A stretch of 64,000 nucleotides of DNA from JALEFZ01 sp039817415 (GTDB lineage: Bacteria; Bacteroidota; Bacteroidia; J057). Where the stretch lies: NCBI GenBank assembly GCA_039817415.1, contig JBCBVV010000008.1:1-64000 (forward strand), read 5' to 3'. This document shows positions 8,085 through 17,090 of the stretch, piece by piece (within the stretch, counting starts at the first letter, position 1; each line of letters starts with the position of its first letter). A program made the translations under genes and the position numbers. The notes beneath the pieces were generated by a model that ran no database searches, had not been told where the DNA came from, and was given only the letters and a program-made list of their open reading frames with translations.

Positions 8085-8587
8085 TAGTTAGAGAAAGTGT
8101 ATTGGTACTTAATCAGGACTACCAGGCCATAGGCGTATGTTCTGTAGAGAGAGCTTTCGTATTGGTTATGTTGAAGAAGGCAGAGATGCTTTCTGATAAT
8201 GATCAGAGAAAGCTACGTACCATTGCCAGCGACTTTAAATTTCCTTCTATCATCAGGTTACACCGTTATGTACACCTTCCGTACAAGCGCGTGAACTTGT
8301 CCAGACACAATATTTTCAAGCGAGATAGAAATCGCTGTGTGTATTGTGGAAGCAGAGAGTCTCTTACCATTGACCATGTCGTACCTAAGTCATGTGGTGG
8401 AAGAGATACCTGGGACAACCTGGTAACGGCTTGCCAAAAGTGCAATGCCAAAAAAGGAAGTATGACGCCTGAGGAAGCAGGTATGAAACTAGCGTATGAG
8501 CCATTCAGACCTAGTTTTGTAATGTTCCTGAGCAATTTCGCTGGTGAGGTTCGTGAGGATTGGAAACCTTACCTCTACATGTCCTGA
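8081..8587 (+). CDS. HNH endonuclease family protein
   Basis: 168 residues. It begins MIVRESVLVLNQDYQAIGVC and contains the HNH core RNRCVYCGSRESLTIDHVVP, then GGRDTWDNLVTACQKCNAKKG. This provides two C-x-x-C pairs for structural zinc, the catalytic DH, and the N of the motif. The family is widespread in Bacteroidota and cyanobacteria as a stand-alone conserved gene, and its biological role is not established. Translation is coupled to the upstream C40 peptidase by an ATGA overlap. A strong terminator follows about 130 nt downstream. The 8588-8710 spacer shows nothing else I can identify. Confidence 0.92.
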   Translation: MIVRESVLVLNQDYQAIGVCSVERAFVLVMLKKAEMLSDNDQRKLRTIASDFKFPSIIRLHRYVHLPYKRVNLSRHNIFKRDRNRCVYCGSRESLTIDHVVPKSCGGRDTWDNLVTACQKCNAKKGSMTPEEAGMKLAYEPFRPSFVMFLSNFAGEVREDWKPYLYMS

Positions 8588-8710
8588 TAAGGGGGAAAAT
8601 GGCCAGAAAGTAAAATATTCTGACTTACCTTCCCATCGTCTACCTGTCTCATTTGGGACGGGCTAGGGCTTTCACCCCTTACTTTTCTGGAAATAGTAAC
8701 AATTATTGAT

Positions 8711-8745
8711 AAAAAAAGCGTGGCCGAATCGACCACGCTTTTTTT
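8711..8745. terminator. Bidirectional terminator between HNH and OmpA-like genes
   Basis: Seven A are followed by GCGTGG (8718-8723) and its complement CCACGC (8733-8738), with CGA/TCG pairing inside, then a run of T. It overlaps the stop codon of the minus-strand OmpA-like gene and can serve both convergent genes. Confidence 0.85.
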
Positions 8746-9202
8746 ATTTTTCCCAGATCACATCGCACACAACTCGTCTTTTAACGAGTTTGCTCGGTCT
8801 CGGGTCTCGAGCCGCCCGGTATACCCAGGGTCTGTGATGAATCGTGACAATCCTCTTTCCAGAGATTGAAAAATCTTTTTGGAGGACTCTCCTAATTTTC
8901 CTCATACGTCTTTTGTTCAACCTTCTCGGCTGACGCTCAAAACGCTTGTACAATGCCTGTGTTCGGATGCGAAGGGCAGCGTCAGGATTGAGGTGGAGCA
9001 TGAAAGCTATGTAACTCAATTCCTGTTTAGCACGGATGTCCACATCTGCAGAACCCTCGTCGAAATAAATCATCGGAAGGAAGAGCTTTTTTCCGTAGCC
9101 AGAACTGTCCACTCCAAAGAACTCAGTCTCTGCACGTTGTGCAGAAGAGGAAAGGGGGATAATCAGAGCAAGTAAGGATAATACGAGAGCAAGTTTCTTC
9201 AT
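8744..9202 (-). CDS. Exported OmpA-like domain protein
   Basis: 152 residues with a clear signal peptide (MKKLALVLSLLALIIPLSSS, cleavage near SAQ). The mature part resembles an OmpA C-terminal peptidoglycan-binding domain: a first strand with MIYFDEGSADVDIRAKQEL, a helix with YIAFMLHLNPDAALRIRTQ, then an unusually Arg-rich stretch (RQPRRLNKRRMRKIRRVL) where OmpA has its LSxxRAxxV helix, and a final ISGKRI turn. The canonical NxxLSxxR core is degenerate, so peptidoglycan binding is uncertain. It is periplasmic or outer-membrane associated and monocistronic. Confidence 0.65.
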   Translation of the reverse strand: MKKLALVLSLLALIIPLSSSAQRAETEFFGVDSSGYGKKLFLPMIYFDEGSADVDIRAKQELSYIAFMLHLNPDAALRIRTQALYKRFERQPRRLNKRRMRKIRRVLQKDFSISGKRIVTIHHRPWVYRAARDPRPSKLVKRRVVCDVIWEK

Positions 9203-9494
9203 AGGTTCTAGGCGGGCACAGTTTGGGTTGCACCCTTGTTTTTTAACGAATTGGAAAATGCAAATCGTATAATAGATTGTCGATCAAATATACGACTTTA
9301 ATCATTAAACTACCATTAAGTGTATTAGACCATATATCGTAGCAAATGCAAGCTGTAGGCAGAACGAAAAATGACTAGGAAAAATGAACAAAAATAAAAT
9401 CCCTAACATGCTTCTCAGATTAGGGTATTTCTGAAGAAATCTTTTGTAGTTTTGATTCCATTAAACAACTGTTCTGAGAATGGGTTAATGCCTT
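9203..9494. other. Gene-poor intergenic region, about 290 nt
   Basis: This region separates the divergent OmpA-like gene and the 53-residue protein gene. It holds an inverted repeat CCCTAA/TTAGGG around 9401-9425 and the promoter-like element at 9447-9454. No open frame is convincing. Confidence 0.5.
9447..9454 (+). promoter_or_regulatory. Candidate Bacteroidota -7 element
   Basis: TAGTTTTG fits the TAnnTTTG consensus of the Bacteroidota primary sigma factor and lies about 40 nt upstream of the 53-residue ORF. A clear -33 TTG is not seen, so this is tentative. Confidence 0.35.
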
Positions 9495-9656
9495 ATGGAA
9501 GTTTGGAAAAAAATAGTAGGATACATCACCTTTAAGAAGCGTGATCCTGAAGAGCCAACCAATACAAACCTAAAAGTGATGCATGGAATCAACAAGGTTT
9601 CTATCATCATGTTCCTCATTGGAGTGGTCGTATTGGTAATTAAGCTCATGAAGTAG
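9495..9656 (+). CDS. Small single-pass membrane protein, 53 residues
   Basis: Read directly from the sequence: ATG at 9495, TAG at 9654. The product begins MEVWKKIVGYITFKKRDPEE and has a C-terminal transmembrane segment (SIIMFLIGVVVLVIKLMK) preceded by MHGINKV. The order, a short cytosolic amphipathic N-terminus then a hydrophobic C-terminal anchor, resembles small conserved membrane proteins I have seen in Cytophagales, but I cannot name the family with confidence. It is 64 nt upstream of mgtE on the same strand and may share its transcript. The length, the clean hydrophobic segment and the promoter-like element upstream support a real gene. Confidence 0.7.
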   Translation: MEVWKKIVGYITFKKRDPEEPTNTNLKVMHGINKVSIIMFLIGVVVLVIKLMK

Positions 9657-9720
9657 GAACGCTCTTTTCCTATTCCAGAGGCGAACATCTTCATTCTGTG
9701 GGGTAAATGACGAATAGGAT

Positions 9721-11154
9721 ATGGCCAAGACTCGTAGCCGTGAGGAGGATAGAGTTGAACGCGTACAGCGTCTACTAAAGTCGCCCAATGCCCGTATTCA
9801 GGCATTGATGGGCGTACTACATCCTACCGAAATCGCTCAGATTCTTGAAGATACCCCCTACGAGACACAACAGAAAATTGTAAAGCAACTCCCTCCTGAT
9901 GTCCTTTCTGAAGCACTTTCAGAAATGGACGAAGACTCCTATCCCGGTCAGCTCCTCCTTCTTTTAAATCCTTCTGTTGCTGCAGAAATTCTGAAAGAAC
10001 TGGACTTTGATGATGCAGCTGACGTCCTCTCTCAGCTTCCGGATGAGAAGCAAGATGAGATCCTTTATTTCATGACAGATGAGGAAGAAAGCGTCCTCAA
10101 CAAACTCCTCTCCTACGATGAAGAGACTGCTGGTGGTCTGATGAACCCTGAAGTGGTCAAGGTACGTGAGAACATGTCTAAACTAGAGGCCCTGCGAGAA
10201 GTGGTTCAGCAGTCGGAAGAGATGGAGGAATTCTACACCATTTATGTGGTAGACGAGGAAGGGAATTTGTCAGGGTACCTGACCTTTCGAGCACTGTTTG
10301 TTTCCCGAAATACGGAGTTGATCAAGAATATCATGTCGACGGATATTGTCAGTGTATCTGTAGATATGGACCAGGAAGATGTGGCCAAAATGATGGCTCA
10401 ATATAATCTTCCAACCTTACCCGTTATCAATCCTGAAGGAAATCTGGTTGGCCGAATCACCTTCGACGATGTCATGGATGTCATCGAGGAAGAAAGTACA
10501 GAGGACTTATTAAACTTTGCGGGTGTATCTGATGAAGAGAACCTTAGAGGGGGATGGGCAGATGCTGTAAAAAGCCGTATCCCTTGGCTTTTGATTAATC
10601 TTGTTACTGCATCTGTGGCAGCCTTCACCATTTCTCAATTTGCCGATACCATCGACAAACTTGTCTTGTTGACCACGCTTATGCCTATAATCGCTGGGGT
10701 CTCAGGAAACGGAGCTACACAGACTCTAGCGGTAACTATTCGTCGTATTTCAACCGACGGAATTCCTGACAGGAAAGCCCTTGGTGTAATCATCAAGGAA
10801 TTAAGTGTAGGCGCCATCAATGGATTGATGCTAGGTGCTGTCGTTTCCTTGACTGTAGCCTTTATCAATTCGGATTTAGAACCTCAGTTTGTCGCTATGC
10901 TAGGGCTTGTGGTCTTTCTGGCTATGTTTGGTAACCTGATGCTTGCTGGTTTTGCAGGTTCTATGATTCCCATTACGCTGGAAAGAATGGGGGTAGATCC
11001 AGCAGTGGCTTCTTCCATATTGATCACAGCATTTACGGACATCATTGGATACATGCTTCTCTTTGGCTTGGCAACAAGAATTTTATTGCCCTTGGTAAGC
11101 ACTGTATATGAGACAGGTGGATTTTTTGTCGATCCCTTGTTGATGCTTCCCTAA
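9721..11154 (+). CDS. mgtE: Magnesium transporter MgtE
   Basis: 477 residues with the full MgtE order: an N-terminal superhelical MgtE_N domain (HPTEIAQILEDTPYE, LPDEKQDEILYFM), a CBS pair (about 140-265, NIMSTDIVSVSVDM and LPTLPVINPEGNLVGRIT), a plug helix, and a C-terminal membrane domain of about five helices from residue 285. The ion-pore region is visible as MPIIAGVSGNGATQTLAV and then LVVFLAMFGNLMLAGFAGSM. It imports Mg2+ across the inner membrane, gated by Mg2+ bound to the N and CBS domains. No M-box-like riboswitch is evident upstream. The stop is 7 nt from the convergent sensor kinase stop. Confidence 0.96.
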   Translation: MAKTRSREEDRVERVQRLLKSPNARIQALMGVLHPTEIAQILEDTPYETQQKIVKQLPPDVLSEALSEMDEDSYPGQLLLLLNPSVAAEILKELDFDDAADVLSQLPDEKQDEILYFMTDEEESVLNKLLSYDEETAGGLMNPEVVKVRENMSKLEALREVVQQSEEMEEFYTIYVVDEEGNLSGYLTFRALFVSRNTELIKNIMSTDIVSVSVDMDQEDVAKMMAQYNLPTLPVINPEGNLVGRITFDDVMDVIEEESTEDLLNFAGVSDEENLRGGWADAVKSRIPWLLINLVTASVAAFTISQFADTIDKLVLLTTLMPIIAGVSGNGATQTLAVTIRRISTDGIPDRKALGVIIKELSVGAINGLMLGAVVSLTVAFINSDLEPQFVAMLGLVVFLAMFGNLMLAGFAGSMIPITLERMGVDPAVASSILITAFTDIIGYMLLFGLATRILLPLVSTVYETGGFFVDPLLMLP

Positions 11155-11161
11155 GGACTTT

Positions 11162-14100
11162 CTACAAGGCAAACTCCATTGGTCCAACTTGAATGGGAAG
11201 GATCATCTCCACTACCGTTCCCTTTACCTGTCCATCTCCATCTTTTTCTTCACGAGTTTCAAGGAAATACTCTTTGCCCGTCATTTTAGCGAATAAAGCC
11301 AATCGGTTTTGCGTGATATCCATTCCATGAGAGACATGGTCGCTAGGTCTGTCTTTGCGACGTTTTTTGCTTTCTTCAATCCCGATTCCATTATCCCGAA
11401 TGGCAATGCTCAAATAATCTTCATCCTGTTGGTGAATATCAATTTCGATCATTCCATCGCTCTCTAAAGACATAACCCCATGCTTGATGGAGTTTTCTAC
11501 AAAGGGTTGTAGGACCATGGGTGGAAGCCTGATTTCCGAAAGATCTAGCATAGGATCCTGGTTGACGACATAGTCAAATTTTTCAGGGAAACGCATTCTT
11601 TCCAAATTCAGATATAGCTTCAGACGATCAATTTCTTCACCTAAAGAAATGTAGTCCTGTTTTGTGCTATCCAAGTTTTTACGAACCAGCTTTGCAAAGC
11701 TTGACAGGAATTTGTGGGCACTTTTTTTGTCGTTTCGCTGTATAAAATTCTGAATAGATTGAAGGGCGTTGAAGGTGAAGTGAGGATTCATCATGGCATA
11801 TAAGGCCTTGTGTTCTAACTGAAGTTTTTCAGCCTGATTCCTGATCTTTTGCTCCTCAATCTGTTGTTTTTGGCGAAGGGAGTAAGAATAATAGATGTAA
11901 TAGGCAATCCCAGCCATTACCATTAAAGCTAACAATCGAAACCAACTTGTCTGCCAAATGGGCGGTTCGATAGTAAAGGTGAAGTTTTTTTGATAATCGT
12001 AGTCCCATGACTCGGTTTCTCGTTTGGCCGTTACCCTAAATGTGTATGTACCTGGATTGAGGTTAGGATAAAATACACTGTTGTTGTGGGAGGGTTTTTG
12101 CCAGCTTTTGTCCACATCTTCTAGGATATATCTGTATTCCACCTGTTCAGGCGATTTCATACTGATACCGATGAATTCAAAATCTACTCTGTTTTGCGTG
12201 TAGGGAAGTATAAGATTTTTAGGGAGGTTACTATCATCAAGCTCAAAATCATTCTGCCATGCTATCGCCTCTTTGTCTAAAATTTTAGTGATATAAAGGA
12301 GGGGGGGAGAGGATAATTCTTTTCGGCTTGTTCCTTTAGGTTTGAGAACGGCACCATCTGTTGTTCCCATCCATATTCCACCTTTGCTGTCCTGAAAGAT
12401 GGCATTTGCATTACACTCTTTAGTAGGTAGGCCATCCTTTCCTACATAATGCTCAAATTTATTTTTCTCATCTGGAACGAAAGTTACCTTAGCCAAATCA
12501 AGCTTATAAGCTCCATTCTCTGTGCCTATCCACAAGTATTTTTCATCTTCCACAATTAAGCTCACGACTGTGTGAGCACCTTTTGTTCCACTAATTTTTA
12601 TGAAGTGAGCCTCATTGTCGAAAACACAGGCCAAGCCTTTTGAGCTACCTACCCAAATCCTTCCATTTGGGTCTTTGTGCAGGGTCACCACATTGTTGCC
12701 AATGGCATCCTTGCCATCAAAAGTATGGAATTGACCTTTTTCAAAGTAGGCAAGTCCTTTAGTGGTTCCCATCCAAATTCTACCAAATTTTTCAGGCAAA
12801 ATGGTAAATACGGAAGAGGATAGAAGTCCTGCATCTACATCGTAATGTCTTTGAATTTTCCCGTCAGCATACACGAAAACGCCATGATCTGTGGCAATCC
12901 ATATATTTTCAAGATGGTCCTCTGTAACCCAGTATGCTGCATTACAATTGAGTCCATTTTCCTTATTTAGAATATCGAACTTCCCATTTTTGTAGCGAGT
13001 TACGCTTCCGCTGTAGGAGGCAAACCAGAAATTTCCCTTACTATCCATGAAACTTGAACAGATATCCTGATTGCCAAGTCCGTCTTTTTCCTGATAGGAT
13101 CGGACCATTCTTTTGCCTTCCAAGACAAAGATTCCCTGGTCAATTGTGGATATCCATATCCGGCCTTGTTTATCCTCTAAAAATGATTTGGCAATATTTG
13201 AGCCCAGAAATTCCTTTCCAGCATATGTTTCGAAAATTCCTTGTGTAATTTTTCTAATCCCTCCTCCTCTAGCTCCAAACCACATATTCCCTTCTCTATC
13301 GATGACAGAACAGGTCATTTGGTTGTTGAGTAGGTCGTTGTTTTTTTCAAAGGGTTGGGCTTTTCCATTTACTAGCCGTCCCATTCCATTCCCTGTTCCA
13401 AACCAAATACTTTCATCTTCATCTTCTAGAATGGTGGTAACCCTTAGGTCCTTGAACAGCTCAGGATCAATGTCGAAGTACTTCACTTCTTCTCGGATTT
13501 GGATCAAGGAAGCATTTTCCCCAACCCAGATGCTGCCTCTGCTGTCTTCAAAAATGGCATAGATCGTCATATCTGCTTCTTTCAGCGGGTATGGTTCTAT
13601 CCGCTTACCAGGAAACTTGACGAAGAGTCCTTTGTCCGTACCAATCCACACCCTTCCTCTTGTGTCATGCTTGATCACCTGGATGTTGGCATCCTGGAGC
13701 CACGTTTCTGATTTGAAGGGGCTTTTGTAAAGGCTGTCATCACGAAGCATCCATAATCCATAGCTATTGGTTCCAATCCAGATATTATTATCGGAGTCTG
13801 CTTCTAGGGCTGAAATGTCTGCTCCTCCAATATTTTCATTTCGGATTTTCTTCTGAATTTCAAGGCCATTGTGGTAATCAAGGCCATTTTCTGTGGCTAT
13901 CCAGATTCCTCCTTTGCTATCCTCTACGAGGGCTGAAATGAAGTATCCTGAAAGCTCTTCGAAGATGTTTTCGAAATTGATTCCGTCGAATTTATAAATG
14001 CCACCATGGGTACCCAGCCATAGATATCCCTTTTTATCTTCAATAAGGGCATTCACCTGAGATTGAGAAAGGCCATCCTTCTCAGTGTACTTTCTGATGT

Positions 14101-14173
14101 TGTAAACCTGTTTTTGGGCCAGGATAGGAGAAATGCTTCCTATAAGGAGGAGCAATGAAATAAATCTTCTCAT
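11162..14173 (-). CDS. Two-component-regulator propeller sensor kinase, LytS/YehU class
   Basis: 1003 residues. A signal peptide (RFISLLLLIGSISPILAQ) is followed by about 14 regulator-propeller repeats of the GxIWxGT type up to about residue 650, a Y_Y_Y Ig-like domain (about 660-740), one transmembrane helix (about 745-768), and a cytoplasmic His_kinase domain with the acceptor His in MMNPHFTFNALQSIQ. A HATPase_c region follows (FVENSIKHGVMSLE, then IRDNGIGIEES). Such proteins sense extracytoplasmic ligands, often glycans, and normally phosphorylate a LytTR-type regulator. None is encoded next to it, so this is an orphan kinase. It is not an HTCS hybrid because it has no receiver or AraC domain. 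The stop is close to and convergent with mgtE. Confidence 0.93.
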   Translation of the reverse strand: MRRFISLLLLIGSISPILAQKQVYNIRKYTEKDGLSQSQVNALIEDKKGYLWLGTHGGIYKFDGINFENIFEELSGYFISALVEDSKGGIWIATENGLDYHNGLEIQKKIRNENIGGADISALEADSDNNIWIGTNSYGLWMLRDDSLYKSPFKSETWLQDANIQVIKHDTRGRVWIGTDKGLFVKFPGKRIEPYPLKEADMTIYAIFEDSRGSIWVGENASLIQIREEVKYFDIDPELFKDLRVTTILEDEDESIWFGTGNGMGRLVNGKAQPFEKNNDLLNNQMTCSVIDREGNMWFGARGGGIRKITQGIFETYAGKEFLGSNIAKSFLEDKQGRIWISTIDQGIFVLEGKRMVRSYQEKDGLGNQDICSSFMDSKGNFWFASYSGSVTRYKNGKFDILNKENGLNCNAAYWVTEDHLENIWIATDHGVFVYADGKIQRHYDVDAGLLSSSVFTILPEKFGRIWMGTTKGLAYFEKGQFHTFDGKDAIGNNVVTLHKDPNGRIWVGSSKGLACVFDNEAHFIKISGTKGAHTVVSLIVEDEKYLWIGTENGAYKLDLAKVTFVPDEKNKFEHYVGKDGLPTKECNANAIFQDSKGGIWMGTTDGAVLKPKGTSRKELSSPPLLYITKILDKEAIAWQNDFELDDSNLPKNLILPYTQNRVDFEFIGISMKSPEQVEYRYILEDVDKSWQKPSHNNSVFYPNLNPGTYTFRVTAKRETESWDYDYQKNFTFTIEPPIWQTSWFRLLALMVMAGIAYYIYYSYSLRQKQQIEEQKIRNQAEKLQLEHKALYAMMNPHFTFNALQSIQNFIQRNDKKSAHKFLSSFAKLVRKNLDSTKQDYISLGEEIDRLKLYLNLERMRFPEKFDYVVNQDPMLDLSEIRLPPMVLQPFVENSIKHGVMSLESDGMIEIDIHQQDEDYLSIAIRDNGIGIEESKKRRKDRPSDHVSHGMDITQNRLALFAKMTGKEYFLETREEKDGDGQVKGTVVEMILPIQVGPMEFAL

Positions 14174-14298
14174 GAAAATTGAAGATGTACAATGTTGATG
14201 GAAGCTATCGAATAGCTAACAACTAAATTTAAGAAGATATCTGGTTCCTCCTTATTGGCCTTAGCAAGTGTGTCATTATCAAGGATAAGCGTGTCAAT

Positions 14299-15711
14299 TT
14301 AGTCGGTGTAGGCAGGGAGGGTAAAGCGTTTTACTTCTTTGGGATGCTTTTTGACATAGCCTCTTATTATTCTTTGTACATCTGGGGCTTCCTTTTTCTC
14401 AGGAATGGCGTGGCAAATACTGGCCGCATCTTGCTCCAACATATCTACATCCAGGTAAGTATAGCCTCTATAGAATCCATCCTGAACCAATACAACTGAT
14501 TTCTCATCATAGGTTCTCCCATGACTAATGATGAAGTAGTTGTCCTTTCCACTCTTCCCAAAGGCGAATTGGTCTATGAGTTCTTGGACGCGTTCATTGT
14601 AGGACACTGGATCTTCTTCCTCAAGGCAGGCGCCATGGCAAATATGAAGTTGGTAATGAAAACATCTTCCAGGTCCTTTTTCGGCTCCATAAAGCTTTGG
14701 ACAAAGGTTGTTTTTTCTTCCACGAGAAGCTAGGGCCGACTCCGCATGGGCTCGCCCTGAAAAGCCCTTTAGTGGATAATTATCTTTGTCGTATTTGTCT
14801 ACATAGAGCTCTAAATAGCCCTTTTCATTAGGTCTTGAATAGATGGCATATTTGTAGGATCGCCTTGTTTGCGCCCTATTAAACTCAGGTAAAATGCGCT
14901 TGATTTCCTCATTTTCAAGGAGAAGGGCTATGATTTCGCTGCCAGTTAGTTCATACTGTACTTCTGAGACACGCTCAAACATGCGCATGGTTCTGGTACT
15001 CTTGTGAGCAGCTGAGAAGTGGGACAAGACTCTTTTCCTGATGTTAGTGCTCTTACCTACGTAGATGATTTTCCCAGTCTTATCCAGAAAATAATAAACC
15101 CCAATCTCCTCTGGTAGAGATTTTAACTGCTCCTTCGACATTTCCGGAGGAATTCGAACCCCAGCCAATTCGTCTGAGAGGAATTCCTTCATTTTATTTT
15201 GCTCGTCTTGTTCGAGCAAGTGAGAGAGGAGTTTGATGGTTGCCATGGCATCCCCCCATGCTCTGTGGGGAGCTTCGTTGACGATACGCAGTGCTGCACA
15301 AAGGTTTTTTAGGCTGTAGGACTTCAAACCGGGAAGGACTCTCTTGCTAAGTTTTACGGTACAGAGTTGGGGTCTAGTATAGGTGTATCCCAGTTGTCGG
15401 AACTCTTTTTGGATGAAACTATAGTCAAATCGCACATTGTGGGCTACGAAAATGGCTCCCTCGGTAATTTCAACAACTCGTTTCGCCACTTCGTAGAACT
15501 TAGGCGCATCCTTGACCATGTTGTTGTCTATTCCAGTAATCCTAGTGATGAAGTCTGGAATGGGCATTCTGGGATTGACCAGAGAGGAAAATGAATCAAT
15601 AATTTCTCCCCCTCGGTATCTGTAAATAGCAATTTCGGTTATCCTATCGCTGCTAGGATCTCCACCTGTCGTTTCAAGGTCAATTATTGCAAAATCCTTC
15701 TCTTTGCCCAT
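14299..15711 (-). CDS. DEDDh exonuclease fused to a GIY-YIG nuclease (UvrC/Cho-like)
   Basis: 470 residues from the ATG at 15711. A TTG start 14 codons upstream is possible but less likely. The N-terminal DnaQ-type 3'-5' exonuclease has FAIIDLETTGG (D, E), AHNVRFDYSF (D) and HRAWGDA (H, D), so the DEDDh set is complete. From about residue 200 a GIY-YIG domain begins with EEIGVYYFLDKTGKIIYVGK and has the KRVLSHF region and a conserved ALLLENEEIKRILPEFN. The C-terminal Cys-containing segment (CFHYQLHICHGACLEEE) resembles UvrC/Cho. The fusion recalls proteins that pair exonuclease and UvrC-like incision and is probably involved in DNA repair or processing. The true substrate is unknown. It is monocistronic. 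Confidence 0.92.
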   Translation of the reverse strand: MGKEKDFAIIDLETTGGDPSSDRITEIAIYRYRGGEIIDSFSSLVNPRMPIPDFITRITGIDNNMVKDAPKFYEVAKRVVEITEGAIFVAHNVRFDYSFIQKEFRQLGYTYTRPQLCTVKLSKRVLPGLKSYSLKNLCAALRIVNEAPHRAWGDAMATIKLLSHLLEQDEQNKMKEFLSDELAGVRIPPEMSKEQLKSLPEEIGVYYFLDKTGKIIYVGKSTNIRKRVLSHFSAAHKSTRTMRMFERVSEVQYELTGSEIIALLLENEEIKRILPEFNRAQTRRSYKYAIYSRPNEKGYLELYVDKYDKDNYPLKGFSGRAHAESALASRGRKNNLCPKLYGAEKGPGRCFHYQLHICHGACLEEEDPVSYNERVQELIDQFAFGKSGKDNYFIISHGRTYDEKSVVLVQDGFYRGYTYLDVDMLEQDAASICHAIPEKKEAPDVQRIIRGYVKKHPKEVKRFTLPAYTD

Positions 15712-15913
15712 GTCAATCAACTGCCTGGATAGATGTATTGGATGTGTGGCCAATCAAAATTGATCGTTATATTCAATTTAGTAAATTTTGCTATTATTTT
15801 TACTAAATCTTTACAATACTAAACTCTTTAGAATCAGGCAGTAGGCAGAGTGGAACATTCATCACAAAATAAGAATAGGCTAATTCTTATGTTTACCTAG
15901 AAAAAATGAAAGT

Positions 15914-16498
15914 ATGATAGGCTTGGTTGTTTTATGGGTTATGTACTTTGCTATTCACTCTTTGTTAGCAGATTTAAAGGTGAAAGCGTGGTTTGAGAAC
16001 AATTGGCCTACACTTTTCCCTTTTTACAGGTTATGCTACAATGTGATTGCTACCCTCGGTTTTGCTGGAATCTGGTTGTATCAACGCAGCCTTTCGCCAA
16101 ATAGACTCATAGAGCCTAACTATATCTTAGCTATGTTAGGATGGGTTTTAATGGGGGGAGGGATCGTTATTGGTTTGATCGCTTTGGGAAATTATAACTT
16201 AGGAGAGTTTTCTGGTTTTGCTTACACAAAAAACGTCAAGGCAGAATCACTTGGAGGCCTCCAAACGGGCGGACTGAATGCGATTGTTCGACATCCATTG
16301 TATTTGGCCATTTTCCTCTTCTTTGTGGGAAGCTTGCTAAGCAACATGACAGATATTTCCCTTCTCCTTTTTATCGTCTTCACAGCTTATTTACTTATAG
16401 GCATTCATTACGAAGAGAAGAAGCTCGTAGTTCTTTTTGGCGAAGAGTATATTGCTTATCAGAATAAGGTCAAGCGCCTGATTCCTTTTCTGTTGTAA
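15914..16498 (+). CDS. Isoprenylcysteine methyltransferase-like membrane protein
   Basis: 194 residues with about five transmembrane helices. The C-terminal signature of the ICMT/phospholipid methyltransferase family is clear: NAIVRHPLYLAIFLFFVG, a pair of helices, then EEKKLVVLFGEEYIAYQNKV ending with the KRLIPFL tail. Eukaryotic ICMT carboxymethylates prenylated Cys, while the substrates of bacterial homologues (often annotated methyltransferase family protein or NnrU-like) are mostly unknown. It probably uses SAM at the inner membrane. Its last 29 nt overlap the convergent DUF2064 gene, so the two 3' ends share sequence. Confidence 0.8.
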   Translation: MIGLVVLWVMYFAIHSLLADLKVKAWFENNWPTLFPFYRLCYNVIATLGFAGIWLYQRSLSPNRLIEPNYILAMLGWVLMGGGIVIGLIALGNYNLGEFSGFAYTKNVKAESLGGLQTGGLNAIVRHPLYLAIFLFFVGSLLSNMTDISLLLFIVFTAYLLIGIHYEEKKLVVLFGEEYIAYQNKVKRLIPFLL

Positions 16499-17090
16499 AC
16501 TCTTCTAGGAAAGTACCTTTCAGATCAGCTTCCACATCCACATCAGATAAGGTCTCTAATTCCGCCAGGCTTTTTCCCACCTTAACAATATCTTCTTTTG
16601 TGTCGGAAAATACTGTAGCCGTACTCCACTCTTTATTAGAAAATACATCAGCAAAGAGTTCTTTCATGCCTAGTAAATAATATCCTCCGTCCTTGGCTGG
16701 CCCAATAACAAAGTCCTTTTCACCTAATGAATCAAATCCCTCCTGAAGATGTGATGCTGTTAAGCGGGCATTGTCGCTTCCGATGATGACAATTCTTTTA
16801 TATCCTTGCTCAAAGCCCCATTTGAAGGCATGCTCCATTCTTTCTCCCAGCCCTTCTCCTTCTTGTTGGTACCTTGGATAATTAATGTCGCTCCATAAAT
16901 CTTTCTTTGGCATTTGGTTGCCATAAAACACTGCCTTATCTGCATCTACCTGAGCGGATATATCACGGGTATAGGCTAATAAACGTCTGTAAATATCGAG
17001 TGCTTTATCATGGCCTAAGGTGGCGGCCAGACGAGTTTTGGATTTGCCTGCTTCGGGATGCTTGACAAAAATGAGAAGCAGATTATTCAT
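16470..17090 (-). CDS. TIGR04282/DUF2064 family glycosyltransferase-like protein
   Basis: 206 residues from the ATG at 17090, which overlaps the end of the upstream gene (ATGAATAA). The N-terminus LLLIFVKHPEAGKSKTRLA is the nucleotidyltransferase-like G-x-x-K-T-R-L motif of DUF2064. The middle has RIVIIGSDNARLTASHL, where many members have GSDCP, and then FVIGPAKDGGYYLLGM. Members of TIGR04282 are named for arsenosugar synthesis but occur widely in other settings, so the specific role is unknown. Here it is the last gene of an operon with a phosphotransferase and an alpha/beta hydrolase, suggesting modification of a common small-molecule substrate (inference). Confidence 0.85.
   Translation of the reverse strand: MNNLLLIFVKHPEAGKSKTRLAATLGHDKALDIYRRLLAYTRDISAQVDADKAVFYGNQMPKKDLWSDINYPRYQQEGEGLGERMEHAFKWGFEQGYKRIVIIGSDNARLTASHLQEGFDSLGEKDFVIGPAKDGGYYLLGMKELFADVFSNKEWSTATVFSDTKEDIVKVGKSLAELETLSDVDVEADLKGTFLEEFTTEKESGA

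Noticed and set aside
8588..8710. Possible small RNA in the spacer after the HNH gene
   Set aside because: It has G/C-rich patches but no clear promoter or separate terminator other than the shared one, so there is no positive support.
9401..9425. CCCTAA/TTAGGG inverted repeat upstream of the 53-residue gene as a Mg2+ riboswitch
   Set aside because: The repeat is only 6 bp with a large loop, and it matches no M-box or mgtA-leader features I know.
13113..13562. 149-residue plus-strand ORF inside the propeller kinase
   Set aside because: It is opposite repeated propeller blades. Repetitive GC content keeps the reverse frame open, and no domain is visible.
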